A stretch of DNA of 64,000 nt from Mansonella perstans (lineage: Eukaryota > Nematoda > Chromadorea > Rhabditida > Onchocercidae): the NCBI GenBank assembly GCA_037074765.1, contig JBAMDO010000065.1:62001-126000 (forward strand). The letters run 5' to 3'. A program made the translations under genes and the position numbers. Below the pieces are notes generated by a model that saw only the letters and a program-made list of their open reading frames with translations, had not been told where the DNA came from and ran no database searches. This document shows positions 1 through 13,284 of the stretch, one piece after another; the first letter of the stretch is position 1, and each line of letters opens with the position of its first letter.

Positions 1-1825
1 CACTTGCACAATTGAAGATTTGTGTAATTTATTTCTCAACGTAATTATGTATAATTAATGTAAAAGTCGAAATCAATTATTCCATTGGAAAAGAAATGCA
101 AAACTTAATATAGATGGTTAAATCTCTAAAAATACTCTTCCGTGATATTTGATGTAGACGAATCCAGATGTTCCAGTATTCATTAGAAAAGCTTTGGATT
201 TTTTTCGTTCTGAAAATAAAATCCTAAATTATTTCAAGCAATTGTTATCAAAGTGTAAATTTCATTCATTTTAATATCGAATCAATTTTCCAGTTGTATT
301 TCTATGCATCGGTTAATTTTGAACATAATTTTTTTCCCAGTTCTAATTTATCTTTGTATTATTTTTGCATTTTCATTTAATTAATCTGCATTGATTAATT
401 TGTCAATGGTTCACTTCAAGTTTAATTTGAGTAAATTTGGAAAAAATTCTTGCAGCACTGTATTTTGCAGTAATTAACATTTTTAATTGGCTTTTTAAGT
501 TTTAAAACAGATGAAAGGTAATTTTGTTTCCTACATAATCTGTATTGGTATAGTTCCTTATTTATTTACTGTATACCTATATATTAATTAAATGAAAGGA
601 CTCAAATATCCGCACATACAAGTATTTTGTTTTTCATTTAATTTCGTAATTGGCAATATCTCTTTTAAGTTTTAAAACAGATAATGGATAATTTTGTCTC
701 ATACATAATCTGTATAATTAGTTTAACTTCTTTTTTTATCGTTTACTGTTTACTAAAACTTAATCAAATAAAATATCCATACAGTTAAAGCCCTGGCATA
801 ATATTTTCACTGCTCCTTCATAATTTATATCTTGTATTACAAACATTAAATAACAACAATTCATTGTGTTTCAAAAATGTATTACTGTTTTTTTAAATTG
901 TTATTTCAACATAAGCCTGAGAATTTACATAAAGCAAAAAAAAATACTGCACATCACTTATGCGTAAGGTTTAAAAAAAAAATTAAAAAAGGCATAGTAC
1001 TGAAAATATTTAAAAAGGTTATTTTTTTTTGAAAATTAAAAATTTAAGACTTTAAAAGGTAAGTTTACGAAAATTTTTGCAATTTCTTAAGAATTAATTA
1101 GCTAGTTAGAAAATTTAATTGGCTCTAGGATTTTTACAGAATTAAAAAAGGAGAAATAATTTCGAATTGAGCTAAAATCAGAGACAGATGAAGGAATGAT
1201 CGGGAAAAGTAATTTCAAGGAAATTGTTCCTCATAGTTTTTTTCAGTAGACAGTAATATTTTGCGTGTTGAAACAATGACAGTCCTTCTTTCCAGTGCAA
1301 TTTCATCTTGTGACACTAATGTGATGTAATCAGCTTTGCAAGGCCTGTCATTGAATGAGTAGGCGTCTGTGCCATCTAAATCTTTTCTGTTTTTTTCACT
1401 TTTAGCTTTTCAAATCATTATTTTTCTATTTCATTGAAGTCAAAACGAATTAAACTCCTTACTTTTTTCTTCGGTAAAAAAAGAGCCTATGATTTCAATA
1501 ATATAAAGATTAACACATTTCATGTTGTTAATAAATATGAATCCGGAAACATGTTTTTTTTAAGATTAAAACATTGCAACAGCTAAAGCAAAACAATATC
1601 AATATATGAATACTTCAGCACTTATGTAAATTATCATATACAGTTTAGTAACATTTCAAGCGACAGAAACAGGTGACATCAATTTATAAAATCAAAACAT
1701 TTACATTACAAATAAGAATTATCTATTGACAAAATATTTGCGGAATATTGAAATGTATTTTTGGATTCAAATTGAGTATCGCCATAATAAGTACAGCTAA
1801 GGATACACAAGTAGTAGTAGTGGTA
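1..1825. other. Non-coding sequence at left edge, downstream of bZIP gene
   Basis: AT-rich sequence with no exon-like open frame on either strand. The right part lies directly 3' of the minus-strand bZIP stop codon and should hold its 3' UTR. Short near-repeats of a TTTTAAGTTTTAAAACAGAT-type motif occur near 495 and 664. Nothing else is recognisable. Confidence 0.6.
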
Positions 1826-4800
1826 TCACTGACTAGTGGCAGCTGTTGACGTTGACGAGGACAAGGAATATAAGGTTGATGTAACGGAAGGCTGTAACGA
1901 TGTTACAGATGGTGTTGTTGGAAGTGATTGTTGTTGTTGTCGAGGCTGAGGAGTGTATAAAATAGTTTGTGGAGTTGAAATTATTGGTGTGGGTAAAATT
2001 GTAGGAGAGAGGACAAGTACTCGAAGTCGATCTACTTCTGTTCTCAAATGTTCAACTTCCAGTCGTAAACGGATATTTTCTTGCTCAAGCATTGCTGCTC
2101 GAAGCGTCATTTCGTCTTCCTGTATGAGTAATATTAATTATTCCGGATTGAATATGAAAGTATCACAAAATTATCATGGTAATAATGTTAATGGAAGTGT
2201 TTCGAAAATAGAAAAGTGGTGCGGAATAATTGGTACTTGAGTACTTAGCTGGTACTTGAGTACTTAGTTGTACTTGAGCACCTAACCTATATTTGATATT
2301 TTCACTAATTGTACGTTACTACTAATTTAGAATCTTCCTTTTCCGATCGTTCATTTCTTTTCCTTTTATCTAAATGCCATTCCGGTTTCCTGATCAATTT
2401 CAATTAATCTTGCAGAATTTCATAAAGTTAAAAAACGATAACAGCAAGAAAAAAAAGAAATGAAAAAATTTTCTTCAAAAAACAAACTTTTTGCCGCCTG
2501 GAATCACGACTTCGTTTGGCGGCATCGTTGTTTTTCCTTCGTCGCTCCCAATATGCTTCATCTTTGACCAGTTCCTTTTTCTTTCGAACTGTTTCATTAC
2601 GGACAATTACCTTACGTTGCGTAGTTATTACATCGGTATCAGAGGTTGATGACGTGACCTGAAATGAAAATTTTTTTATTTGAACAGAATCATTTGTCGT
2701 GAAATAAATTTAAGATTAACTTAATGAAGAAGGCAGAATCTATATTTTCATCAAAATTTAACTTCATCTGATTTCACTACTCATCCAAAGTTAACCAGTT
2801 GATATGCAACATCTGAGAAGTGCTGGTGACCTTTTGCGAATCCAATTCTCTCTCTTTCGTTTTCTCTCAGTGGAAACAAATACAATAAATACAATTCATA
2901 AAATGAATTCAAAGTTTCTATTGTTTTTCAGTATTCTATACAAACTAAAAGTGTCAATAAATAAGATTAAGAAAGAATAATCAAAAAGAGAGAAAGAGAA
3001 AGAGAAATGGAGGATTAAAAAAATGATTTGAATGAAACCAAATTTTCAATTTTACTGTTAATTTTCAAATGTAAGAAAATTGAATTCACTGAAAAAAGGC
3101 AAAAGCTTTCAGTTAAATGTTTAAAATTTTGAAATTGATTTGAATTATGATTAAAGAAGATTAAAGACTATTGCATTATGCAGAGAAAAATTAAATTAGA
3201 ATGATGGGAAATTAGAAGCATTGATACAGCAGAGAATTTAAGATTAATTTTGAAATGGGAATAGATCAAGAGAGATGAGGGTGAGAATTTTTGAATGAAA
3301 TGTTTTCAGGATAATTGACGAACGACCAGAATTGACCTACTGACACCAATATGCAGAATTTGCTTTCGGAACTCATGCAGTGAGGCATTAAAATTTCAAT
3401 TTGAAATATACAGTTTAAGAAACATGATAGAATGAATTTAGTTCAATTTTTATTCATGCTTGATTAGTTTTGACTTTCACTTCCTCTTTCACTTTTGGAT
3501 AACGTTTCAGCTTCAAAGATTATGGCTTACTATATACGTTGAGCTGTACAAATATATTCCCATAAATAAGGACGTAGAATTAGCTAAGGCTTTTTAAGCT
3601 TGTACAAATAAAGTGAAATATTTCTATTCCTGTTTTAGAACTAATTAGTACGTTAAGTATTAGATCATCTTTAGATCAAAAAGAAGCTAACTGAAGAAAA
3701 ATCTTGAAATTCTGAGTCTTTTGCAAATAATAACTGAGAAAGAAATCGGATATGAAGAGAACGTTAATGGACGAGAGAAAAGATAAGTTTAGGACAATAA
3801 TTTCAAAATATCAATAAACATATACAAAACTTGCTGTACATGTGATGACAGATATAAACAAGACTGATAATGTAAGCAATGTGACATTAAAATTTTAAGT
3901 TCAAGTTAAAATTTAAATTGAGATGAACCTAAGAAATTGCTATAGTTCCATTAAATATCTAATCAAAATATGATTAAAATCTTTTTTTACTACTAAATTT
4001 TCTGCAAGCTCTTTTAATGCTTAATTCAATTTCAGTTCACATCTAGTTAATTTCAGTTCGTTAAGACTTAAATTAGAAATGAAGAAACTTGTACTATCTA
4101 TACCAAAACCTCAAAAGCATTAACGAATTCTTAAAGATTAATTAAATTTAAAATGCAAACAAACTGTGAAGAACCTGTGTAGAAGGAGATTGTTCGTTGC
4201 TTGCTTTATCGCAATTTAAACGATTCAGATCAGTGGTAGCTGGAGGAGGAGGTAGTATAGAGAGAGCGCTAATTGGATCAGTTGGATTATAAAGATGAAA
4301 TTGTCGTAAGGTAGGTACAGTAATAGTAGTAGTAGTAGCGGCAGTAGCAGCAGTTGATGCTTTCCCGGTAGATTGTTTCGTATCTTCTTGGAACATATTG
4401 AGGATGTTCGAGGGTACAAATGGATTTACCAGTGGACTCATCAGTGATGTATGTGATAGATGAGGCATAGTGGTATTGAATGTTGACAAATCGTACGGTA
4501 AGAAACTCTGAAAAAAAAACAACAATAAATTCTGATAGAATTTATTAGTGAAGAAAATAAATAGAAGAACAAATTATAATTAAAGTTTGTACACAACATC
4601 AAATCTTTTTAAAATTATTAAAATATTGAAACAAAATATGCAAATGAAAATAAGGACAAAATGCTTCAGTTAAGGAATAATAATAATTCATAGATAAATG
4701 ATTTGACAAATAATTACTTTTTCGCAATTATCGATCGATCAATCAATTCATTAAGTCTATTCAAGCAAATAATTCTTACCAAAAAGATCAATAAAAAAGT

Positions 4801-6798
4801 CATTTATGGAAAAAAGCTTTAAAAATATTACAAAAATAAAAAACTACTCAAATTTAAATAAAATTCATTTAAACTATTTAACTTTCTCCTTCTGCTTTAT
4901 TTTATAAAAAAAAAAAAAAAACGAAAAAATTTTTTTTTAATGTTCTTAACAACTATTTCATCAAATGATTTCGAAATTTTACAATTTCAATTTATAAAAT
5001 AATCATCATTTCAAAGTACAATAATAATTACATGTATGTGTGTATGTGTATGTGTGTGTGTGTGTGTGTATGTTATTCATAAGAACTACAAATGTCAGTA
5101 ATAGGAATAAAAAGGTAATTTAGGAATTACAATACGAATCGAAAAAGAAATGAAAATGATTGAATAAATTAATTCATAACAAAAAATAATTACTTTTAAT
5201 ATAATTTATTAATTCATAGTAAAATCAATCACACATAATTATCAATTAATTACATTTAGCATAATATTAAAAGTCCTTTGTCAACGGTTCTATTCAAAAA
5301 TTTTTTGTCAAATTTTTTTTTGAGTTAAAAAAAGGAAAAACTATTAGCTGTGAAATAGCTTCGAAGATTTGATTTCGTTTTGATCATTGAAAATGGAATA
5401 TTTATTGGATTTAATTAAAGTGACGAGAGCTGAATAAATTTCGTCCTTTTTCTGTCAGCCAATGGGGCTCAGGAATGTTTTAGCCAGAAATGTCTTTGCG
5501 GCATTACATTCAAAGGAAACTTTTTAGCCAATGATAACTTGCAACATTGGTTTAATCACTAAGAAATATGAAAGTAATAGTACAAGTTTTAACATATCGT
5601 TTAATTCATTTCCTTTTCATTGTTGTGTTTTTAAATGAAAGATAAGAATGGGTAGCGATATTTCATAGCATTCAACTAACTAAAATTCATATTTTAAACA
5701 ATTTCCTTGTCGGAAATTTGCCGCATTGATATCATATTTTTGTATAAATAGATAATTGTCCAGAATTAATTCCATAAAAAATTTTATAGAAAAAAAAAGG
5801 ATCATATATTGAATTTTTTGTGTACAGATAATCGCCTAGGATCAATTCTAGAAAAAAAAATTTTATGGAATAAAAAGATCATATGTTGAATTTTGTATAG
5901 ACAGATAATCGTCTAGGATTAATTCCAGAATAAAAATGAATGATTTAGAAGGTTATGAAAGCATTTACTGAACAAATTTCAATTTTGATGTAAATGTTCC
6001 AAAATCTGTACATTTAAATTTTTGAAATTGCTGTTTTAATTTAAAAAAAATTTCGACCACCAATTATTTTTAGATTTTAATAATTTTAGAAAGTAGTTTT
6101 TTTTTTGGCATGATAAATGAGAAAAAACTCGAAAATGATAGCATAGAAAAACTTTTCAAAAAAGAATTTGCTAATTTCACAAAAACTGACCAATCCAGTA
6201 GCTTTTTTTAATACCAGAATTTAATTAGTAATTAAAACAAAGCGATCAATAAATTGCCTATATCGAATTTCATTCTAACAAAGCTTTTTTGTTTTTTTTT
6301 TTTTTTTTTTTTTTTGTATTATATTATCGAAGATGAGTCAGATATTCATTTCTCAATCGAAAATATTCCAACAATCAATGATGGAATAATTATTGTCTGT
6401 ACATTAATCTTCTCAAAAATTATCTATTTAATAAGCTATCAATTATGAGTAGAAATTAGTATAATTAATTGAATTAAAAATTAATTATGTTCATCTAGAA
6501 GTTTATGCAGAATTATGATAATAGCAATGGATGATATTATCGCTTTATCTGGATAAAATGATATCTATACATATATATATCGTTGGGAAAAAAAAAAAAA
6601 AAAAAAATGCTGATTGAATTATGAACGTATGATTGAAATGAATGATATGAACAATTTGAAATTTAGTGAAAAAGATTTTTGTTATGATTGCGTAGCAGGG
6701 GAAAGTGAAAAGATTTTCCTTAAGAATGATAGATACACAAACACGTATAAACATACCTTAATGGGAAAGTGTGGTAGCGGATGCGATAAGGACGTCAT
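1826..6798 (-). CDS. PAR-type bZIP transcription factor (CES-2/ATF-2/HLF-like)
   Basis: Four exons keep phase and give 279 aa: 6757-6798, 4175-4507, 2488-2658, 1826-2119. The third exon carries the basic region, with KDEAYWERRRKNN followed by the DNA-contact core N168-x-x-A171-A172-x-x-S175-R176. Phase-0 splicing after K182 leads into a leucine zipper with heptad leucines 193, 200, 207 and 214. The KDEAYWERR signature is characteristic of the PAR/NFIL3/CES-2 family, nuclear dimers that bind TTACGTAA-like sites. The N-terminal half (Ser/Thr/Pro-rich, no domain seen) and the Gln/Ser/Thr-rich tail resemble low-complexity regulatory regions. The first exon (14 codons) was chosen for its strong AAG|GTATGT donor and phase match; its ATG sits 2 nt behind a TTCCAG acceptor-like sequence, suggesting spliced-leader addition. 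C. elegans has more than one such gene, so ces-2 versus atf-2 orthology is left open. Confidence 0.9.
2232..2288. repeat. 19-nt tandem repeat, three copies, in bZIP intron
   Basis: Units GGTACTTGAGTACTTAGCT (2232-2250) and a copy with one change (2251-2269) are followed by a decayed third copy. They lie in the last intron of the bZIP gene. Each unit contains two TACTTG/GTACTT half-repeats. Confidence 0.85.
5031..5073. repeat. (TG)n microsatellite
   Basis: Interrupted TATG/TG dinucleotide tract within the first intron of the bZIP gene. Confidence 0.9.
5732..5940. repeat. About 77-nt tandem repeat, three imperfect copies
   Basis: The element AGATAATNGYCNAGRATYAATTC recurs at about 5750, 5826 and 5903. 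It is followed each time by an A/T-rich stretch and, in the first two copies, by GATCATAT. Spacing is 76-77 nt. It lies in the first intron of the bZIP gene; no function is visible. Confidence 0.8.
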
Positions 6799-7173
6799 TG
6801 CTGGAATCGGTTCGACAGTTCGAAATGAAATGCAAAATGAAAGGGAAAATATATTCGCAATTCGGTCACCTATTTCCCCAGATTTTCACTTTTATCTCCC
6901 CATTCATGTGCATCATCACATGCGTATATGTATATACTACACATATGTAACATACATTTACATACACATACACATACACGCAAACACATTTTAATACGTA
7001 TGTAAACCGACAGATACAGATCGACGAAACCGACAACTATTGCTCATTTTTCGATCATTATAAAATTCAACTATCTCGTAAGTTGTTGTTGTTGTCCACT
7101 TTCAATTTCATTGATCGTATGATGAACAAACTTAAGGTGATGATAATGACAGGCAGTTTTTCGTACATTTTAG

Positions 7174-7204
<31 letters not shown>

Positions 7205-9723
7205 CTACAAACATCAATTAATCATTTTCAGTGCAATTAGATACAACAAAGAATTTGGCCTCAATTTCAGTTCATGAATTATTTAAACTATTGAAAAAGT
7301 AAAAAAATTTTCGAATGGTACTTGAAATTTTCACGCACAAACAAAAAGTGCATTTGCTAATGGATTAAATTCTTTGGTTCTTTTCATTTTTAAAAAACGA
7401 AATTTTTATAATTGAAAATGAAAGAATAGAATTTTAAAAAGGAAAAATTATTATAAAAATTTTTAACTGTAATGAAATATTATATAGAAAGACAATAGTT
7501 GATTAATAAATGCATTGATGCTAATTAGCTTGCATGAATTTGTTATTAGCTATTGCATATTTGACCTACTAAAAAGTGAAACTTTTGATGAAATATTTGT
7601 TTTCAATTTAATTATTTTATATATTTATTGTTACTTTAATATTACTTTAAAGATGGTTATTAAAGTATTAGTTTTAAAATAATTATTCAAAGATTTAAAA
7701 TCAGTGTCATTGCACGCAGAATTGAAATTTACAAGCAATTTGCATTATTTCGAAATTTTAATTTTTCACCAAATATATTTAAATTTTTTTTTCCTTTTTT
7801 AAAATACAATTATTCATTTTAAAATTTGTTAATCTGGAAAGATAACCATTGGTTTTTTAAATTAATTAATTTTGAAAATTTAGTCTATGCATATAATGCT
7901 AATACTTTAATGCTTAGTAGTTCATTCAGTGAATGCTGCCTATTGCGTAGAAGCATAATTAATATCATCATGTACTAAATTAAATATTACTGTTTGGGAG
8001 CAATTTTTAAAGCGTAAAATACAATTAAGCATTTTAAATTAGCAGCGAAAGCAATGCTTTTTTTGCAAAAAATTTAACATAATTCATGCTGGTTTCAATT
8101 TCAAATTCCTCAGTGCTTTAATTTCAATAGATCATTTCATTCGTGATAATCAAAGAGATTGATCATCATCAAAGTATTGAAAATTAGCTTGAAAACAGGA
8201 TATCATGGATAAAGAGATTCCAGTTATTGCGAAAAACTGTATGGAAATGCTCGAAGTTGAATCGTACTTTGTAAATTTAAGTACTTATCCATCGTTCCCA
8301 ATTATCATAATGTGAAGTTGAATTCATTAAGAATTTCATGAAATAAATTTCAATTAAACAAAAGTATGCATCACTTTTAAAAGTTTCATTTCCGAAAATC
8401 GAATAAGGTGACATTTCTGATTCTTGATTCATTATCGATACTACTATATATGTATATATATAATACAGTATCAGCCACCATTATTTATTGATGTTGACTA
8501 TTAGGTGCGCTAATTGTTTTTGGTGACATTCGTTATCTCGAGCAGAACTGGAATGAAACAACAACAAATCGGCATTGATGTAGCTATCATTGAATAAGGT
8601 TGAACGGTACTGAAAGGACGAAGAAATGAGAATGGGACAGGATGGAATTTATATATGCGGGTACATATAAATGATTGAAGAAAATCGAGAAATTACCATC
8701 CTACTTGAATTTTAATTCTTCAAAATTGAGTCACTAGGTCAACGCCTGTCTTCTTTCCTTTTTCTTTCTCTTTCACTCTCAACAGTAAATTTTTTTTTTT
8801 TTTTTTTTGTTGAAAAACATTCTTTTTTAATCTAAAAATCATATATTTCCTAGTTTTTTTTCTTTCTTTCTTTCTGTTAACCGCTATCTATTTCATAATA
8901 ACTTTTTTCTCTTTGTACAACAAACATTATTTAATGCTACGATAACAATTTCTCAAACTTTTCCACAATTAATCATTGATTTGAAGAAAGAGATGTATGT
9001 AACAACTATCATCGTATCTGGTTGTTGTGTGCAGCTAGTGTGCCATAAGAGATAATATACCATATCCATCTTACTATTCATGAAATGATCGCTCAACAAG
9101 TACTATTTTTCAGATTTCATTACAACACTTTCAATTTTTTTTCTCCCAATGAATTATTTACATTTTGCATATTCTTTTGAAACCATGAATGAAACTGTAT
9201 TATGGTACATACAATACAGTGGTACTAATTCTTGAATTTTTAAATGTGCAAGAACATGTCAAAGCACTCAAAGTCTCAACACATTAAAAATCATGATTTC
9301 AGTGTAGCTACTTGCTAGACCATAAAAATGGAAAGCATCTTATGACAAACTATGGTAATCACAAGCCCTATTTAAATTATCAAATCCGGCATATTATATA
9401 ATATGCATATCCACCATTTTATTATCTATCATTAATTCCATTTACTGTTCATCATTGAAAAAAAAACGATTTTAGCAAACAGTAAGCTGTGAAAATAAAT
9501 TTCAGAATATAAACTTTAAATGATAATTATCTATACCTAACTTTTCACTTTGTTAGCTGGAGTTTTCGAAAATTTTTTAGCCGAAAACGATAGCCTTTTT
9601 GACCATAACTGTACAGGCAATCATATCAAGTTACGCGATTTCTTTATTTAATTTTTTAAACCAACAACAACAGATGGATAAATTTAAAAAAAAAAACAAA
9701 TGGCCGAACAAGCTGTACAAATA
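6799..9723. other. Non-coding spacer between bZIP start and NOP53 3' end
   Basis: Both flanking genes are on the minus strand. The spacer holds a CATACA-type run (about 6905-6990), a 22-26 nt poly-T (about 7179-7204) and further A/T runs. No exon-like frame was found. The part next to 6798 should include the bZIP promoter. The part next to 9723 should include the NOP53 3' UTR. Confidence 0.6.
9643..9648 (-). other. Candidate polyadenylation signal of NOP53
   Basis: AATAAA on the minus strand, 76 nt beyond the NOP53 stop codon. Confidence 0.45.
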
Positions 9724-12700
9724 TCATATCAAACGTGTACCAAATTTCACTTCTTGATGTTTCCTATCTTCTCTTTCCTTAATTCGTAACCTGTTTTTCA
9801 ATTTTCTTCGTCGCCTTTCTCCCGGTATCGGCATCATATTCCTTTTCTGCAAACTTTTCAAGCGTTCCGTCAAAATATTGCCCTGTAACACTCAGATTAT
9901 TATTTTAAGAAAGAGATTACCGAAATAAAAAAAATAATCCATTAAACAATAATACGCAATAGCATCAGTCAAACACAAAGTTTTGTCTATCAGATTCATC
10001 GTAAAATTGATTGCACCTGCGATATTCATTTCAACACTTGATTTAAAGAAAATTTCAAAACTTTAATTCATTTCTACTTGAATACAACTTATGAAACAGA
10101 CAAATTTTATACTGCTATTATATTCCTAATGAATATAGAACACTGATATTCATCGGAAGAATAAAGGAAAACAATTGCAACGAATAAAAGGTTAGAAATA
10201 ATAATGAAAAGATGATTAAAAAGATAATTACTAATAACACATAACAAATCTGCGGTTTTATTACTAATAACACATAACAAACCTGCGGTTTTAGTTCCCG
10301 CAAAGAGCCTGGCAATTCTTCAGTTAACAAAACAGGTTTCTCATACGGCTCAAACTTCCCACGACCCAAACGTTGTGTATCAGCAAATCTTTTCATCAAC
10401 TGAAAAGTACTAAAGGAAAATGAAATTGAAATTGATATTAGGTACAACATCCCATCAATTCGCTCCGCTGCATTAAGCATTTTTATCAACGACTTCAACG
10501 TTAAATAAAAGAAATACTAAACTAACTTTGTGCTCTTTCCGTTTCTTCGCAAATTCCGCCTGATTTTGTATTTCTTTGTTGATTTCTTTATTCAATTTCC
10601 GAGTTCTATAATAATTTAATAAGCAGGAAATTTTCCAAAAAAGTAAACCTGCCTTCAAAAGCTATTTAATCTTGGAAATGATAATTTTTTGATCTGAAAT
10701 ACTATCTGCTGAAATACTCACGAGTAAATAAGATGCATCTGTTTTTTCTGGGATTCCAATATGCTTTCAATTTCTTTCCGTTCTCGATTTACACATCGAG
10801 TTTTCCTTGTTTTTTTGTTAATTGTTCGTTTTTTTTCTTAAAATAAAATTGAAAATTCCCAGATAATTCTGGACACGAGGAGAAGGAAAGAGGGATAGAG
10901 AATGAAAAGAGAGAAAAAAATTTAGGGAGTTTTAACTCACCATCACTATCCTTCTGTTCTATTTCATTCATATCTTCCATTTCGTCACCATTATCATCAT
11001 CATCATCATCATCAAGACCTGCCCTTAATTCCAATTCTAATTCTTCCTGAAGCGTTTATTGAAGAAATGATGGAAACAAAATTCACAATTAGAATGGTTG
11101 AGATGTAAAGAACAATGCGAACCTGAGTGGCATATTTTTCTTGAAGTAGGGCGAACTCATGTTCTAGCTTTTCACTTTCCTTAATTTTTCTCTTTTCTTC
11201 TTCAGCTGCTTCAGTAACATAATCCTAAAACACAATGTTCAACTTTTGCTAATCAATTTGACATACTTGAAAAGTCTGATTACTTATTTCTCTTGCAAGT
11301 CCTATAGTCAACAATAAATAGAAAGATGAGCAATAAGGACTGCGAGGAAGTTGAAAGAATAGAGACAAAAAGTTGAGGATATGACACTATGAGGGATACC
11401 AAAATGAGCGGTTGTAAAAACGCATAATCAATTAATAAAGTCAATTAATAATCAATTAATAAGTCTCATTAAAATATACTCATTGTTTAGAAATATGCTC
11501 TAACAGAAATTCAAATTTATATACCAAATATTTAGACACAGGCGGATTATATGAGGCACCAGCCGGAGCAACTTCCACATGCGGTAATATGCTCGTTATG
11601 TGTTTTAAAGTTTTCGGTTCCTTCGGCAACTTTTTTTTGGTAGTTAACAGATAATATTCTTCCGCTAACGAAAATTCCTTCTGTGAATTTTGACCATCTC
11701 CATCTTAAAAAAGCAAGAATGAAACACCCAAAATTAAGCAATCATATAAGCAGCAAGCAATGAATCAAAATCAATAAAAGACAAGTAATTTCAGAGATTT
11801 TAAGTAATTTTAGAAGAACACTTAAATAACTTCAACTGCTAAAATGTTACTATACTGATAACTTCCGGATGGAACGCTAATCAGAATTTGTCCTCTGCAA
11901 AAGCTATTTAATACATAGTGTCCAATTTTTAACAAGTTTCACAGCCCGTGTTTTTTTGCCAGTGCCGACAACTTGTATAAATTAAAAGAGATCTTTTCTG
12001 CAACGAGTTCTACTTATCGCTGTATGCACGCAATAAAATTCTCCAACAACAAAAATATGGCACTATGCTTAACAATATCTCAAATTATATTATTTATGAT
12101 AAAGAAATTATGTGTTTAAAAGCTCTGATTACGAAAAGCCATACCCCAAAGATCACTGACTTCTCGAGTCTGATTTGGCATACTTTTTGAAAAGCTAGCT
12201 TTGGCTTTGGCTGTGATTTGCTTTTTCGATTTTTCCAGCAGCATTTTTCTGAGCCGCCGTTTAGATAACTTCTTCTCCGTTTCCGCAGGTCTAAAACAGA
12301 GTCATTAAAAATTCTAAATAAAGAGAAAAATCTTCTTCGATAAACAAAATAACAAAATCGCCACTGCTCAAGAACAAAATCCCAAGTATTTGTTGCGCCT
12401 TTTTAGATACAACGCTGATATAATTCCGTTTTAAAGCAGTAACAAATTGTTGTTTCCAAAAATTAAACTTTATTTAATTCATAGCAGTTATATGGTATGA
12501 ATTGACTAACTCCGTTTTTTTTAATCTCTTCATCAAAGCTGCTCTCTGTCGTCTTGTTAAATTAAGATTATTTTGATCCATTTTTCTATCAACAGCAAAT
12601 AGGTTATCATTAGTTTGTTTTTTAATACCTGAAATCAATTTTATTATTTACTGGAACCAAATGCAACAATGTAATGCCAAACTAGACTACCATAGCGGCC

Positions 12701-12946
12701 AGTCAATGATTTAATTCTAGAAATAGGATTAAATTAGGTTCTAGAAATAGGATTAAATTAGTTTTTAAACCATGCTATCCAGAATTAAAGAATACTTAAT
12801 ATACCTTTAACAGCATCAACCGAACCATCACAGAGAAAATCTTCTGCATCTTGAATTTGTGTACACTTTTTCCAGTACCGCTTTTTATTTCGTGAAGTTC
12901 TACAACGTCGTACTTTTGCAGACGGCTTTACAGCATCGTTCATCAT
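9724..12946 (-). CDS. nop53: Ribosome biogenesis protein NOP53 (GLTSCR2 family)
   Basis: Ten exons keep phase: 12805-12946, 12511-12628, 12145-12290, 11525-11703, 11123-11224, 10941-11046, 10722-10782, 10527-10605, 10283-10492, 9724-9882; 433 aa against about 480 in human. Family signatures, in order: a Lys/Arg-rich N-terminus with SRNKKRYWKK; the segment ending HVEVAPAGASYNPPVSKYL (to residue 195); a seven-Asp acidic run at 241-247; RTRKLNKEINKE; RRLGRG/KFEPYE-type sequence with LPGSLRELKPQ; and the C-terminal GNILTERLKSLQKRNM box (residues 382 on). NOP53 is a nucleolar factor for late 60S maturation (ITS2 processing). Oddities: the ninth exon contains a hydrophobic insert that may be a 39-nt intron (10410-10448), and its splice-donor segment is tandemly duplicated. 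The family call is firm. Details of the ninth exon are not. Confidence 0.92.
10228..10293. repeat. 33-nt perfect-length tandem duplication spanning a splice donor
   Basis: Two adjacent 33-nt units, 10228-10260 and 10261-10293, differ at a single base (10249 T versus 10282 C). The unit covers the last codons and the 5' splice site of the ninth NOP53 exon. On the minus strand the proximal copy reads CCGCAG|GTTTGT and the distal copy CCGCAGATTTGT, so only one copy has a GT donor. Confidence 0.92.
11428..11464. repeat. Short TCAATTAATAA tandem repeat
   Basis: Three near copies of TCAATTAATAA lie in the NOP53 intron between 11225 and 11524. Confidence 0.8.
12715..12762. repeat. 24-nt tandem duplication in first NOP53 intron
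   Basis: Two copies begin TTCTAGAAATAGGATTAAAT, at 12715 and 12739. They lie between the first and second coding exons of NOP53. Confidence 0.9.
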
Positions 12947-13284
12947 CGTTCCGCTTTATGAATTTTCACCTTTAACAAAACTTCTGAGTAATATGGAAGA
13001 AATGAATTAAAACAAATGACGACCATTTTTGAAAATTCTCATCATAAATTCCATATCACCTATCTATTTGATTCTCATTTAACACTTATTCTTGTCTAAT
13101 CATCACTTATTCAGTGCGTCTAATCATCACGCCTTTTACGTCAAATATCAGATCCATTTAATAGCATCGTAGTTATTTCAACGAGAATCCACCATTATCA
13201 ATCAATCGGTCAAAAGTAAAAGTAAAAGCAGTCTTTGAACATCACGCAATCACCAGATACTATTTGATACAGTTGTCACGAAAC

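Noticed and set aside
4780..4803. Alternative first exon for the bZIP gene (ATG...TTTTTG|GTAAGA, minus strand)
   Set aside because: Phase also fits, but it encodes a hydrophobic MTFLLIFL. The exon at 6757-6798 has better composition, a stronger donor and an acceptor-like leader. It could only be an alternative start.
6614..6994. 126-codon plus-strand open frame
   Set aside because: It is antisense to the proposed bZIP first exon and runs into CATACA repeats. No domain and no splice context.
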